Below are positions 47,859-59,518 of a DNA stretch of 60,000 nucleotides, in pieces (position 1 is the first letter of the stretch; every line of letters starts with the position of its first letter). The position numbers were made by a program, and so were the translations under genes. The notes under the pieces were generated by a model that saw nothing but the letters and a program-made list of their open reading frames with translations, was not told the DNA's origin and did not search any database. The stretch is from Apostichopus japonicus (taxonomy: Eukaryota > Echinodermata > Holothuroidea > Aspidochirotida > Stichopodidae): contig NC_092569.1 in NCBI RefSeq assembly GCF_037975245.1, positions 26,923,168-26,983,167 of the forward strand, given 5' to 3'.

Positions 47859-50800
47859 CAGTACCGTTCACATTAAATCGGCCGTGGCATCGTGTATCGT
47901 GATGCCCTTATCTTTTTCTATCGTTTTCTATCGTGAAACCTGACTACTGTAAAATTTTTGTACACGCTACCACGCTACCACGATATACCACGATCACACG
48001 CTATATCGTGATACCAAGCCTTCACGATAGCAAACATGACTGCTACATTCACGCTAACACGTTATATCGTGAGATCGTGATTTCAAGTTGAGCGCATCAC
48101 AATTCGTAACTTCGTTTGGGCTTTGGGTTTTTATTATTCACAATATTTCGTTAAGTCGTAATATCGTGTATCATGAAGTTCCTACTCTACTGTGCGAAAA
48201 TCGATCTTTACAGGAGTTCCGCCTTGAAAACTTTTGATGTCAGTTCACAACTTTACACGTTTAACTTTTTATTTAACAACAGTAACGTTACGTACGGATA
48301 GCGACTTTTCGGTTACTAGTAGTGTTAGTTGTAGATTTTATGTTCCACGTTACTTTGAATAGTTGGCAACATTTTGAAGAATAATAAAGTACTACTAAGC
48401 CTTTCTTGTGTTAAGTTTTCATATAATTTATCGTTGGTTCGAACTGAATGAAAAGGGAAAAAAATTCCACCCAACAACTTTGAAGCAGTGCCGGTTAAAA
48501 ACAAAACATCTTCATCGTCCGCGCAAGGGGCCTCCCTTTTCCTGATTCCCGAGTCTCTATTCGGATTCAAGAAATCTAACTAACCTTAAAAATTATTTTG
48601 TTAAGGTTGCCACATATTCCAAACTAGTATTAGCGCATGAAAAGAAGAAAAACGTCAGCCTGTTTTTTTTTCAGATCTCAGTACGAGAAACATGTATTTT
48701 ATTTGGATAATATAAAAACTTTCTTTAATGTGGTTAATTAATATTTTCCTACCCTAGCTATATTTGATAAAACCTTCATTAAAACCGACTTTTTAGAAAA
48801 TGGATTTTGAAGCTCAGTCAACAATTTAAAAAATGCTTACCTTTAAATACTGGCGTCAAAAAATACATTTCGTATTTATTCCAATAAAGATCCACAAAGG
48901 ATAAAAATGCGAAGAACAGCTTACTAAATAGAATTGAAACTGCATGTACAGTACATGGTCATTTTAAGTATCCAAATACTATACAAAGAGATCGAGTTCA
49001 CCGAAATACCCCTTTTCCCTACCACCTGAGGAAAAGCGTCTTTTATTAATTATAGTACCATACAGTACTTTACATTTGATACAAAAGTAACATCTACAAC
49101 AACTTCCCAAAATTTGTATGTGTCACAATAGGTTAAGTTTTAACCGCACAGTACCATTAATAATTTGCATATTACATCAAAAGTTACACTCGGGCGTCCA
49201 GATGGCGGGAAAATGTACAATCATGTACAATTTGTTGTGTCGTTCCCACGGTGCAATGAACTTGGGCAAGTTGCCAAGTTCGAATGTCGTTGACCTATTT
49301 ATGTTCCGTAAACAATGTCAATGGGAATTATGTGTGTAAAAACTTGGTTTTTCCACGTGTTATATATATATAGAAGTTTTACGTAAGCGGAGTGAATTTC
49401 GGGGCGGCTCGTTGATTGTGAGGAAGCACTTATCTAAGCATCAATATTTGTGAAATATATCGTACGGTTTTGCTTCACAAAATATTTTTGACTAGTAATT
49501 TCTCAATGTATTAAGAAGGGTGACATACCCTATGTTCCGACGTCTCTATGTTCCGACGTCTCTTTAAGTTCCGACAATTTTTTGAACCCAATTTTTTTGT
49601 TAGACCCAAATTCTGTCTGACTAATTTTTTGGGGGATTCAATTTTTTCGGACCCAATTTTTTGGGGGACTCATTTTTTTTTTACCCAAATTTTGTCTGGC
49701 TTAAGTTATTTTTTTTGGGGGGGACTCAATTTTTTTGGACCCAAATTTTCTTTGTGGAATCAATTTTGTTAGACCCAAATTTTGTCTCACTAACTATTTA
49801 TTAGGGGGGGACTCAATTTTTTCGGACCCGATTTTTTTGGGGGGACTCATTCTTTTTGGACCCAAATTTTTTCCGGCCTATTTTTTTTTTGGGGGGGGAC
49901 TCAATTTTATTTGGACCCAATTTTTTTTTGTGGAATCAACTTTTTGGACCCACAATTTTTCTGACCTGATTTGTTTGGGGGGACTAATTTTTTTCGGACG
50001 CGCCAATTTTTATTTACGAAACAAAAAATAAAAGGGCCCAAAGTTTTTTATGACCTAAATATTGCTTGTCCGAAAAAAAATTGGTCATAAAAAATTTTAG
50101 AGTAAAAACAATTTGTGTCATCAAAATATTTTGGTCCAAAAAATTATGGGTCTTACAAAAAAATTGGTCCGAACTCCAAAAACATATTGGTCAAAAATAT
50201 TGGTCAAAAGAACTTCCGAGTCAAAAACAATTGTCGGAACGTAGACACGCCGGAACCCATAAAATATACTGGGACTACCCCTAATCATTGCATTTTGGGC
50301 GAATGTGTATTTAACTACGTTACATGATGCTTAAACACATGTTTGAACAAAATGAAAAATTCAAGTATTACCACATAAATATTCAAAAAATATACTTTTG
50401 TTGCATGGTATGAAGGATTTGGTGAAACCAAACATGTCTGGACTGGTTTGAAAATTCTACCAGGTTCGTGATCAACTTGACCGTCTAGTATTTTCAGAAA
50501 GTAAGGTTGCTACCATACAAAACTGTCCGGCCAAAAGCAATTAAATGACTTTATGACATTTAAATAAAAAAAAGCTTCTAACAGAAGTTATGACCAATTT
50601 TGTATAATTTTTAATGTGCGCGTCAATACGGGTTGCCATCAGGATCATATCGATTACTGATGCTATGCAAAAGAAACTGCTTATTTGAGCATATCATATG
50701 GTGCGGGAAAACATTCTTCAAGCAAACAATTTTCTCGAAAATCTTGCAAAATTCGATCGTGAAAACAATGTTCAAACATACTAAAGTATGCCACCCTATG

Positions 50801-51458
50801 CATCCCGGACGGTGAAAAAGCTACTGCAGGCCTATAATCAGCGTTACAATGCATATTAACCCTATCGTAACATTTGGGACCATTTGCTAGTACAATTAAA
50901 GCCTAGGCTGATATTCTTGCATACAAGAAGTTCAGAACGAATGTTTTGTTCGAACTGAAAATATTTTGCGACCGCTATTTTTTTTAAAGAAGGGGTTTGT
51001 ATGAAGGAGTTTGGATGAGTAGGCCTACAGTGTGTTCATTAGGCCTATCGTACTTGTTCTGCGATTATGAAACTTGTATGTCGATTGACACTTAATTTTG
51101 GTGACACACCGAACTTTTTGATCAGAATTTGCAATAAATCTATTGCACATTGCGTTGAATTGATGATTTCATCTACTGCAGGAAGAAGCCTACCCCAATT
51201 CTTTCAAATCACGATGAAACGATCGATCGTTCTGCAACGTGATTCACGCTATAACGATAACATTACGATAGTATACAGTGCCAGTGAAATGATGCACACA
51301 CTATCACGATATTACGACCACGATGCGACGCACGATATCACGTTAGGTATATACTTGCTATAGGCGTAATGGAAACGATATCACGATAGACTCCTCGAGT
51401 CTCCTCATATTTTGTCACGATACACGATGCCACGGCCGATTTAATGTGGGCGGTACTG
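47859..51458. mobile_element. 3.6-kb TIR element, TA target site, no transposase seen
   Basis: The termini CAGTACCGTTCACATTAAAT and the reverse complement of the right end (CAGTACCGCCCACATTAAAT) agree over at least 43 bp with two mismatches, and continue CGGCCGTGGCATCGTG. TA flanks both ends (47857-47858, 51459-51460). Subterminal regions are full of tatcgtg/cacgata repeats on both sides. A TA target suggests a Tc1/mariner-like or related group, but no DDE frame is visible, so the copy is non-autonomous or decayed. It fills much of THOC1 intron 1. Confidence 0.8.
49530..50258. repeat. foldback array of ggaccCaattttt-like units
   Basis: From 49530 a degenerate ~50-bp unit (ggacccaattttttt, gggggactca) repeats about seven times. 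From about 50040 the reverse complement (aaattggtc) repeats to 50258. The ends gttccgacgtctc / cggaacgtagac are inverted. It lies within the 47859-51458 element and explains the odd Phe/Gly-rich ORFs. Confidence 0.8.
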
Positions 51459-52457
51459 TAGCTGTCATTGAGGTTCTCTTTAGTAAGAATTCATCAAATG
51501 CAACTATTTATGTAGAAGTATTATTTTCCATTTCTGAATAAGGGAGTACCCTTACTATAAAACTAATTTTTAGCCTACAGTAAATGTGCCTTACTATGCA
51601 CCTTTTCACATCTTTTATTATTGATTACTATATTTTTCTCCATAATCCCCTTCACAGGAGCTTCAATAACCTCAAGGCTGTACCCCTTCCAAGTGCTTAC
51701 ATATATTTGACAAAATATACTTTAGTTTCTTTGGAATTCTACATCGATTTTTATACAATTACTATGTAGACTAAGTCCCTCCTGATCATTTTTTCTACTA
51801 AACTAAACTAATGCATCTATACACTTTTTGTCTGTTCTTGCTCATACGTGATGCATCTTGACACAAATTTGTTTCTCTCTAGCTTGATGAGTCTTTCATA
51901 GTTTCAGCTCACAGACTGTTATCAGGTGAATTTGGGCAAGGGAGCCTTGCTTCTTCACAAGGCGATTTGGTACATAGCCACAACCTTAAATATACCCAAA
52001 TATTGAAAAATTCATATCTTCGCCATACAAAGTGCTGTGTTGTCACCTAAAGATGCAGGTAAATAGGCTTCTAGCCATTTTTTTATGTGATCAAATCCAG
52101 CCTCCAGTATATCCTTCACTTTAGCCTAGGCCTACAGATTTGATGATCATTCATAATTAAAATACTTTATTTCTGTACAGATAACACACATGAACGCACT
52201 GCAAATTTCTGGGCTAAATACTGTACTAAATTACTTAGGTAGCACTTGGGCTTAGGCTAGTACAATCTGTAGGCTAGGCATAGTAACGTAAAACAGAAGT
52301 CACGTTTTATTATTAGCGGATCTGGTACACGTAGGAAAGTAATATAAATGATCACTGTACGATTACGCAAGGATGGGAAATTAACAAAAAGTGTTCATTT
52401 AACTTGTAATAGTAGACATGAACCTGTATAATCTGCTACCAAATAACTCATGTTTAC
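51459..52457. other. THOC1 intron 1, 5' portion
   Basis: No element recognised. Confidence 0.5.
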
Positions 52458-52490
52458 CTTGAGAGCCAGTCTGGTAGTTTCAAAAGTCAT
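52458..52490 (-). CDS. THOC1: THOC1 coding exon 1 (initiator exon)
   Basis: This exon encodes 11 residues, MTFETTRLALK, and ends at a GTAAAC donor. The ATG has an A at -3 (TTAAAA before ATG). The TTRLAL stretch aligns with the STREAL stretch near the N-terminus of vertebrate THOC1, so this copy would lack about the first 16 vertebrate residues. The reading frame stays open for a short distance upstream of the ATG, so a longer N-terminus cannot be excluded. It ends in phase 0, which fits the next exon. Being so short, it is the least certain of the five exons. Confidence 0.6.
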
Positions 52491-53280
52491 TTTTAACCTT
52501 TTCTTGTTCAGTATTTGCCGTGAACAGTTTTTACGTTGTATGGAGACATGCCAGATATGAAGTCACATATTTGCCAACAATATGTTCAATTTTCGGCTAA
52601 CGTTTTACGGTTGTACTGAGAAGGCGAATCATAGTATATTTTGTCCCCACAAATAACCTTGGCAATGGCGTCATTCAAAGGGCAACTATTTATTTTATCA
52701 AGCAGATGCATACATGGTTTGAGGTTACAGGAAATAAATGAGTCGTTTTGTATTGCAACAAAACCAAAGAATAGAAGAAAAGAAGAAGAATTAACAAATC
52801 TTACATTGGTAAAATATGTTATCATGTTTTTGTTATAATTGTTGCTATTTTATCCTCTGTATATGTTACATGTTGTTTTCCGCCACAACATTGTGTTCGT
52901 AGTCTTTAGGGGGAGTTCGCGTCAACCTAACTTCCTCCCCAACGGAGGGGAGGGGGTGCGGGGATACGGCGGGCAACAGCTACAACCCCACCCCCCACCC
53001 CCCAAAAAAATAATAATAATAATAATTGCAGAGAAAAAAGAAGTTAATAACTTAAAGGAGTTCAAAACTTAAATCGTAGCCGTATTTGTGGGTAAGATTT
53101 AGAAATTATGGTAATTGTACTTTACATGTCTACGAGAATTGCCTGGCCAACATGAATTTTCATCCGTGCATATAGCTCATTATAGGACGGGAACCGAGGG
53201 TCTTTTTCAAGTTACATCCTACAGACAAAAATCGGCAATGTTGTATTCAACACTCAGGACGGCCCTTACCGTCCCGAAAT
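52491..53280. other. upstream of THOC1 start codon
   Basis: The 5' UTR and promoter of THOC1 should lie here or further right; I cannot place a transcription start. No CpG-rich block or clear TATA box near the ATG. The ORFs at 52586-52838 overlap on both strands and show no family features. The tract 52975-53015 is C- then A-rich. Confidence 0.4.
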
Positions 53281-53320
53281 CCCAGATCTGGTTTAACATC
53301 TGGATTAATCTGGCCAGACA

Positions 53321-53857
53321 AAGTTTTATCTGGTCATTTAAAGCCAGATATATCTGGATATAGAGTTAATCCAGATATGCATAGTCCTATCAAGTTTTAT
53401 CTGACCATATAAAGCCAGATATAACTGGATATAGAGTTAATCCAGATATGCAGATCAAGTTTTATCTGGCCATATAGCCGCATATAAGTGGATAAAGAGT
53501 CAATCCAGCGATGCAGATAAAGTTTTATCTGGCCATATAAAGCCAGATATAACTGGATATAGAGTCAATCCAGATATGCAGATCAAGTTTTATCTGGCCA
53601 TATAAAGCCAGATATAACTGGATATAGAGTCAATCCAGCGATGCAGATAAAGTTTTATCTGGCCATATAAAGCCAGATATAACTGGATATAGAGTCAATC
53701 CAGATATGCAGATCAAGTTTTATCTGGCCATATAAAGCCAGATATAACTGGATATAGAGTCAATCCAGATATGCAGATCAAGTTTTATCTGGCCATATAA
53801 AGCCAGATATAAGTGGATAAAGAGTCAATCCAGATATACAGATCAAGTTTTATCTGA
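53321..53857. repeat. 65-bp satellite, about 8.3 copies
   Basis: The anchor aagttttatctgg occurs at 53321, 53392, 53457, 53520, 53585, 53650, 53715, 53780 and 53845; most intervals are 65 bp. Each unit contains a short palindrome (atctggc...gccagat). Two variants, ccagatatgcagatcaag and ccagcgatgcagataaag, alternate in the middle, giving a 130-bp dimer. Confidence 0.93.
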
Positions 53858-54479
53858 CGTACACATAATTTTGAGTGCAAGAGATGGGGGGGGGGGGGTG
53901 AGGGAAGAGGTAATTTATCTACCACTTTTTTGTTAATTTTCTTACACTTCCTTATTTTTCTCATTCAACCGTCGAGCCAAGGTATTCTCTCTTAGCAAAA
54001 AAAGGTGGAGGGGCCACTCCAGCCCCCGGCCCCCTAACACTGTTGCGATGGCCATGCGTGACGCAAATATTCAGTTGTATAGACAAATGGCATTTGAACT
54101 TAGGCAATTCCAGTGATAAAGGTTCGTTGTTTCTAATTATGGCATTTTTCTTAATCATGATGGACAAAAGTGTTTTAAATTAGAACAGATATTTAGTAAG
54201 GCTTCAGGCTCTACGTCCCCATAAAAAAATGACACGATGTCTTTTCTGAAAAATAGCAATGCTTTTCGAAAAGGGCAGCAATAGTTATGTTCTATCAACA
54301 ATGTCAGCCACAACCTCCCTCATCCACAAACACCTGGTCTGAATTATTTCATCATCAATTTACAGCCAATACGTTTAGATTGTTTGGAAAACAGTTTGTG
54401 CTAAAACAGAATAACTCTGAAAAATGAGGGTCCAAGCAAGAGTTCAACCCTCAGCAAGCATCTACAGCCAATCTCATAT
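53858..54479. other. non-coding stretch
   Basis: G-run at 53886-53898; nothing else recognised. Confidence 0.45.
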
Positions 54480-54857
54480 ACATAGGTGCCCATTTTGAGT
54501 TGGGGGAGGGGGGGGGGGAGCTGTAACGACTTGCCTGAAAAATAACCAAACTTTTTCTCCGCGCGCGTTCAACATGTTAATGTGCATATCATATAGGCAT
54601 GAATTGCATACAATCATTTTCGTGTTATTACCCTTCCATATTGGTTATCATTTTTGGGCAAGTCGTTACAATAATAATGTTAATAATAATATAAGTTTAT
54701 ACCATTGAAAAACATATTGCAATTTAGTTTTTCTTTCAGTACCGGTAGGTGCCCGAAAAATTATCAGCATATTGCCCGAATTTTCACAAAAAAATATTTG
54801 GTTGAGAGGCTCTAGCACCACCCCCACCCCCCCCCCCCCGCCTCCTACGCCTATCAT
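54480..54857. mobile_element. MITE-like element with internal inverted repeat
   Basis: Outer ends cataggtgcccatt plus a G-run, and a C-run plus cctcctacgcctat, look like hAT-type termini, but no 8-bp duplication is clear. Inside, 54522-54549 and 54641-54670 form a strong inverted repeat (tgtaacgacttgcc...ggcaagtcgttaca). The ORFs here are low complexity. Confidence 0.5.
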
Positions 54858-56696
54858 TAGATTAAATACTACATGTCCGATACCTGACAATAGAGAAGAA
54901 AAAACCTTTTCCTCGAAAAAGGAGAAAGAGAGCAAGGTGGAGAAAAAAGAAAGAAAAAAAAACGTCATTCGATACAATTGAGGAAATCCCTAACCTATGC
55001 CAACCTCTTTACGATTGTTAAACTCCACCCCGACGGAACAGTCCAAAATAAAAACAACAGACGAAGAATGGGACATGATACCATTTTCTTATAAATGTTT
55101 ACGTCAGACTCGTCAGTAACTAGTTTTGCCAATGTTGAGCAAGGTTCAGTATGCTGAAAATATTGAGCAAAAAAAAGTGCTATACAGTCGTGAGGACATG
55201 CACAATGTCTGTATGAGAACTAAATTAGCATCAGTCGTTGAGCTTTATAAACATCCGAATCATATTACGTATATATTTAGTACCGGTCAACTTCACGATA
55301 TATAAGTTAGAGGCATGGCGGTTTGAGGCTCAAGCAATTTTCACTATTGAAACCAGTTAGTCAAAATGTTAATCCCTTAGGTGAAAGTTGATTGCTAACC
55401 AACAACTCTCTGGAAAAATCTGTGCATCTTTCGGTTCAAAATTTGGTGACATTTTCCGTTAAACTTTGTTTATGCAACTGACAACAGTGTGAATGACGTC
55501 ATCAAGGCAATGGACGTTGAAAATGTCCCTTTGTTCTATATATTACTCATTTGCCCACAGAGGAATATTGGCAAAGACTAGATCAACAAAACAGATTGCA
55601 GTTGTTAAATAGAACATAGAGAAAATCGTCAGCTTCAAAAAAAAGCAATTAAGCCTTTCAAACCTGTTTCAAGGATAACTAAAAAAAATATGAAAGTAAA
55701 TCTTGTTGTTATTAAATAATATCCTCCATGAAAATCCTCTTACTGCAGTGATCCACTTCCTGGAGTAAATGCCGAGATGAGTCAACGTCAAGGTTATGAT
55801 CAATTACTATACATATTTTGAGTTATATTGAGGTACGTTGGGGAACATTTTTTTTTTATCTCTTCAAGACAAGTGTTACATATAATGTTCTATCAATCGA
55901 ATATCGGTTTAAAGGGAGGAAGTACTTTGTCAAACCAATCGTAAGCTCAGGTTTAATTTTCCTAACCCGTATAAGAAGGTGGTTAATGCGATGACAGCCG
56001 ACAGGCAAGTGATGTTAAACGTACTTATTTGCCTCTTTGGGAAATCGTCTATACGCAGAAACTAAATTAAGTCAAGAGCGTGTTTGAAGCATGATTCTGC
56101 AAAGTAAACAGCAATATGTTTTCCATCATTTCATATTTTGGCTTTTCTGGATATATAAGCAATTAGGGGAGATGCCATCAATTCCCTAGCTGGTTTTCAA
56201 TTAATATATATCTATGTCTTGTAAAGTCTTACATTGCACCCGTGACATATCTAAGTATCAAATATTTTACTTATATATGATGTTGCTATACGGTCGTGCC
56301 TAATTTGAAGTTGGTAACAACATTAATCTCTGAAGATTAATTTTCCAAGCAGAATGATCTGACGTGGATACTGCATGATAGTACGCGGGTATGTCTCGTA
56401 ATTATAATATCTTTATTATGTTAAACCTGGCGATAAATTTGGTTCAAATAAAGCAAGAACACTGTGCAACTAAAAAGCGTTCATTTCCGTTGACTATACG
56501 ATATAGGCCTATATGCACGGAGTTTACACAGAAAAAAAACGATCTATGACAAAACTTTATAATATAAATTGGCTAATAAAGGTAAAACAATCAGCTGAGA
56601 GCTTCGGAAATAAGTGATGCTTCATTCATGATGTAGATGAATGCACTACTTTGTGACACCTTTATAAGTCTGGATGATGGATGGATGGATGGATGA

Positions 56697-56699
<3 letters not shown>
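54858..56699. other. non-coding stretch
   Basis: No gene or element recognised apart from a (GGAT)n run at 56675-56695 just left of the Penelope element. Confidence 0.45.
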
Positions 56700-56733
<34 letters not shown>

Positions 56734-56740
<7 letters not shown>

Positions 56741-57093
56741 ATATAGACAAGATATACAATTTACACCATATTGCTACCCTGGGTTTCACGCACGCATAGA
56801 GCGACGATCTTCAGGCCAGTGGATGGTCAAAACAGACTACTTTTTTTTTCTCAACCGTTTACGGTTCAATGGCTTGGGGTTCCCATGGCGACACAAAGAG
56901 ATAAGCTCGGATCTCCTATTGATTGTGTCACCTCTTGTGCGTAGGATTTCCAGTTTTTCTTCTACACAAAGGTTGCAGTTGCCCGATTCTCGCTGGTAAG
57001 TGTCGGACTGCCTAATTATGCTCCATTTAACCGAATAATCTACCTTTTGTCTCTTCAATCCCCATATGTGTTTAGATAACTCAGACTCCTTCT
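56734..57093 (-). pseudogene. inverted partial copy of the Penelope element 3' end
   Basis: On the minus strand this encodes the last ~73 residues of the element protein (starting KRQKVDYSVKW and including RRSELISLCRHGN) and its 3' UTR. It differs from the 3' copy at a few sites (for example CVEEK here, CIEEK there). It contains the CTGAAGA...GAAA motif at 56814-56784. It is 5'-truncated, as expected of template-switch or tandem insertion products. Confidence 0.9.
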
Positions 57094-57190
57094 ACTGATT
57101 ATACTTATACGTGTGATATTATTTCGCTCCTTGTTCCCCGAGTCGAGCACTCTTTATCATTATCGGCCGTGCAAGTTTGCAACCACCGCT

Positions 57191-59385
57191 ATGGATACGT
57201 TTAAAATGGACTACTCGGACAAAAACATACCGTTACCGTCACGCAGGGAATACACAAAGAGACTCCTGGAGAAAGTGGAAAGCCTCATCAAACGAATGAG
57301 GTGGAGAGCATTCTTCTTCACCAAAGATGACACTGATACAGAAAGCGACACTAGCGACGAAGAGCAGCACTTCGCTGACAAGTATGAGTTTCCTACTAAA
57401 CGGACACCCCCTCAGATCGAGGAGATGATAGGTTTTGAAAAAGACATGATGGAAATGGTGGAAAACATAAAAGTCCGGCCCGTGAGTGATAAGTTCCAGT
57501 CCACACTGAAAAAAGACGTCCGCAAAATCAACTCATCGGATGAAATATTTGCCGAGGCAGACAAAACGAAGAATCTTTATAAAATGGATGGCACAAGCTA
57601 TAACAAGCTCCTCACTGATAACGTCACCCAGAAATACAAAATGGCGGATGAAACCGTTGTTAACGACATCGAAGAGGAATTCAACGACATCGCCGGTAAG
57701 CTTAACATAAAAGACCGTATAAGCAAAACTGCCGAACGTCCCGCTTTCATAACACTAAAAGACCACAAGGAAAATTTTGCTAGCAACCCGAAATGTAGAC
57801 TGATAAACCCGACCAAGCCGGAAATGGGCCGAGTGAGCAAGCAAATCCTCGACCGGATAAATAATAACATTAGAGCCAAAATATCAGTGAACCAATGGAG
57901 AAATACCGCCTCAGTGCTCAAATGGTTCAATGGCCTAAACGAGAAAAGCAAGCTTACATTTCTAATATTTGACATAGTGGACTTTTACCCTTCCATCTCA
58001 GAGGATTTGCTGAGTAAATGCCTCACATGGGCCAAAACATACGATAACATCCGGGACATTGAGTACGCCGCTATTAAACACGCGAGGAGATCTTTATTAT
58101 ATGACAACAAAGGCACCCCTTGGGTAAAAAGGGAGGCGTACAAAGAATTTGATGTCTCGATGGGGGCGTTCGATGGAGCGGAAGTGTGTGAGCTCGTTGG
58201 GCTCTTCATCTTGAACGAGCTCAGAACGAAACTTAACGTGGACAGCGTTGGGTTGTATAGAGATGACGGGCTCGCAGTGATGCAAAGCCACTCCGGAAGC
58301 GAAGCGGACCACACCAGAAAGGAGATCATCAAAGCATTCCAAGCTTGCGGACTCAAAATCACGGTGGAAACAGGCAAAAAATCAGTTAACTTCCTTGACG
58401 TGAACCTGAACCTAGACACCGGAATGCACCAGCCCTACCGAAAACCCAATGACGAACCACTGTACATAAATGTGAAGTCAAACCACCCGCCAGCCATAAT
58501 CAAGCGCATCCCCCCTGCAATAGAGAAACGGATATCATCGCTTTCGTCAGACCAGGACGCCTTCAACAACAACGCACGCATGTATAATGACGCATTGAAG
58601 AGTAGCGGGTTCGACGCAACCATTTCGTACACCCAACCCCAGGAGGGTGAGAAGGAACAGCCTAAGAGGAAAAGAAGGAACCGGAGCAGGAAGATAACAT
58701 GGTTCAACCCACCTTACAGTAAAAATGTGAAATCTAACGTTGGTGCCCAGTTTCTCAAACTGGTCGACAAGCACTTCCCTCCCGGGGCAAAGCTGAGGAA
58801 AATATTCAGCAGGAACACTTTAAAAGTGAGTTACAGTTGTATGAAAAATATGAATTCAATCATAAAATCCCATAATGCTAAAGTAATGAAAAAATTCAAC
58901 CAAGAAACCCCCATAAGAACCTGCAACTGCAGAGATAGAGCCTCTTGCCCCCTACAGGGTGAGTGCCTTGTCAGCGCCGTGGTGTATAAGGCCACAGTTA
59001 CTTCCGGTGACGATGGCACCACCAGGTCATATGTTGGGCTTACCGGGGGGATTTCAAATCTAGATACAATAACCACACTAAGTCTTTCAGAAATAGTAAA
59101 TACGAGAAGGAGTCTGAGTTATCTAAACACATATGGGGATTGAAGAGACAAAAGGTAGATTATTCGGTTAAATGGAGCATAATTAGGCAGTCCGACACTT
59201 ACCAGCGAGAATCGGGCAACTGCAACCTTTGTATAGAAGAAAAACTGGAAATCCTACGCACAAGAGGTGACACAATCAATAGGAGATCCGAGCTTATCTC
59301 TTTGTGTCGCCATGGGAACCCCAAGCCATTGAACCGTAAACGGTTGAAAAAAAAAGTAGTCTGTTTTGACCATCCACTGGCCTGA
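57191..59385 (+). pseudogene. Penelope-like RT with C-terminal GIY-YIG endonuclease, one frameshift
   Basis: The first good ATG is at 57191; the frame is open from 57113. RT features in order: PAFITLKDHKENF, CRLINPTKPEMGRVSK, motif A FDIVDFYPSIS (from residue 260), motif B region DVSMGAFDGAEVCELV, motif C YRDD (residues 356-359) and a KSVNFLDVNL strand. A basic linker (KRKRRNRSRK) leads to a Cys-rich stretch (CNCRDRASCPLQGEC) and the GIY-YIG-type VVYKATVTS (Tyr 599) with YVGLT. In a run of six G (59045-59050) the frame is lost: one base is missing or two are extra. The rest of the nuclease (RYNNH, NCNLC, ISLCRHGN) continues in the next frame to TGA at 59385. A C-terminal GIY-YIG separates it from the Naiad type, where that domain is N-terminal. 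Confidence 0.92.
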
Positions 59386-59391
59386 AGATCG

Positions 59392-59412
59392 TCGCTCTAT
59401 GCGTGCGTGAAA
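59392..59412 (+). ncRNA. hammerhead-like motif in the Penelope 3' UTR
   Basis: CTGAAGA (fits CUGANGA) is followed by an imperfect stem (CG-CGC / GCG-CG) and GAAA. After GAAA, CCCAGGG could form a tiny stem III, and upstream CCAT...GGC can pair with downstream GC...ATGG as stem I. Penelope elements are known to carry type I hammerheads, but this copy deviates (UU next to stem II, very short stem III). The same motif occurs inverted at 56814-56784. Confidence 0.35.
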
Positions 59413-59518
59413 CCCAGGGTAGCAATATGGTGTAAATTGTATATCTTGTCTATATGTGATATTATTGCTCTACTACGGTATTGAGCACTTTCTGCTTCTA
59501 CTGATTATACTTATACGT

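Larger units (their letters stand above)
21501..52490 (-). other. THOC1: THOC1 gene, 5' part (five coding exons and four introns)
   Basis: This is the span of the host gene on the minus strand, from the probable start codon (52490) to the end of the fifth recognised coding exon (21501). THOC1 is a nuclear subunit of the THO/TREX complex, which links transcription elongation to mRNA export. The exon phases run 0-0, 0-2, 2-0, 0-0 and 0-1, all compatible. Introns are 8,275 bp (44183-52457), 3,098 bp (41014-44111), 9,681 bp (31272-40952) and 9,536 bp (21550-31085). The five exons give about 133 codons, against about 650 in animal THOC1, so most of the gene lies below 21501 or outside the window. 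All large repeats in these introns are transposons or satellites. The identification rests on my recall of the family, not on a database search. Confidence 0.85.

Noticed and set aside
49548-50031. Phe/Gly-rich ORFs that look like a repeat protein
   Set aside because: They translate a degenerate poly-T/poly-G foldback array; no start context, domains or codon bias.
53321-53857. CRISPR-like 65-bp periodicity
   Set aside because: The whole unit is repeated, with no variable spacers; it is a satellite.
57598-58774. Minus-strand ORFs of 75-144 aa in the Penelope body
   Set aside because: They are antisense shadows of the RT frame.
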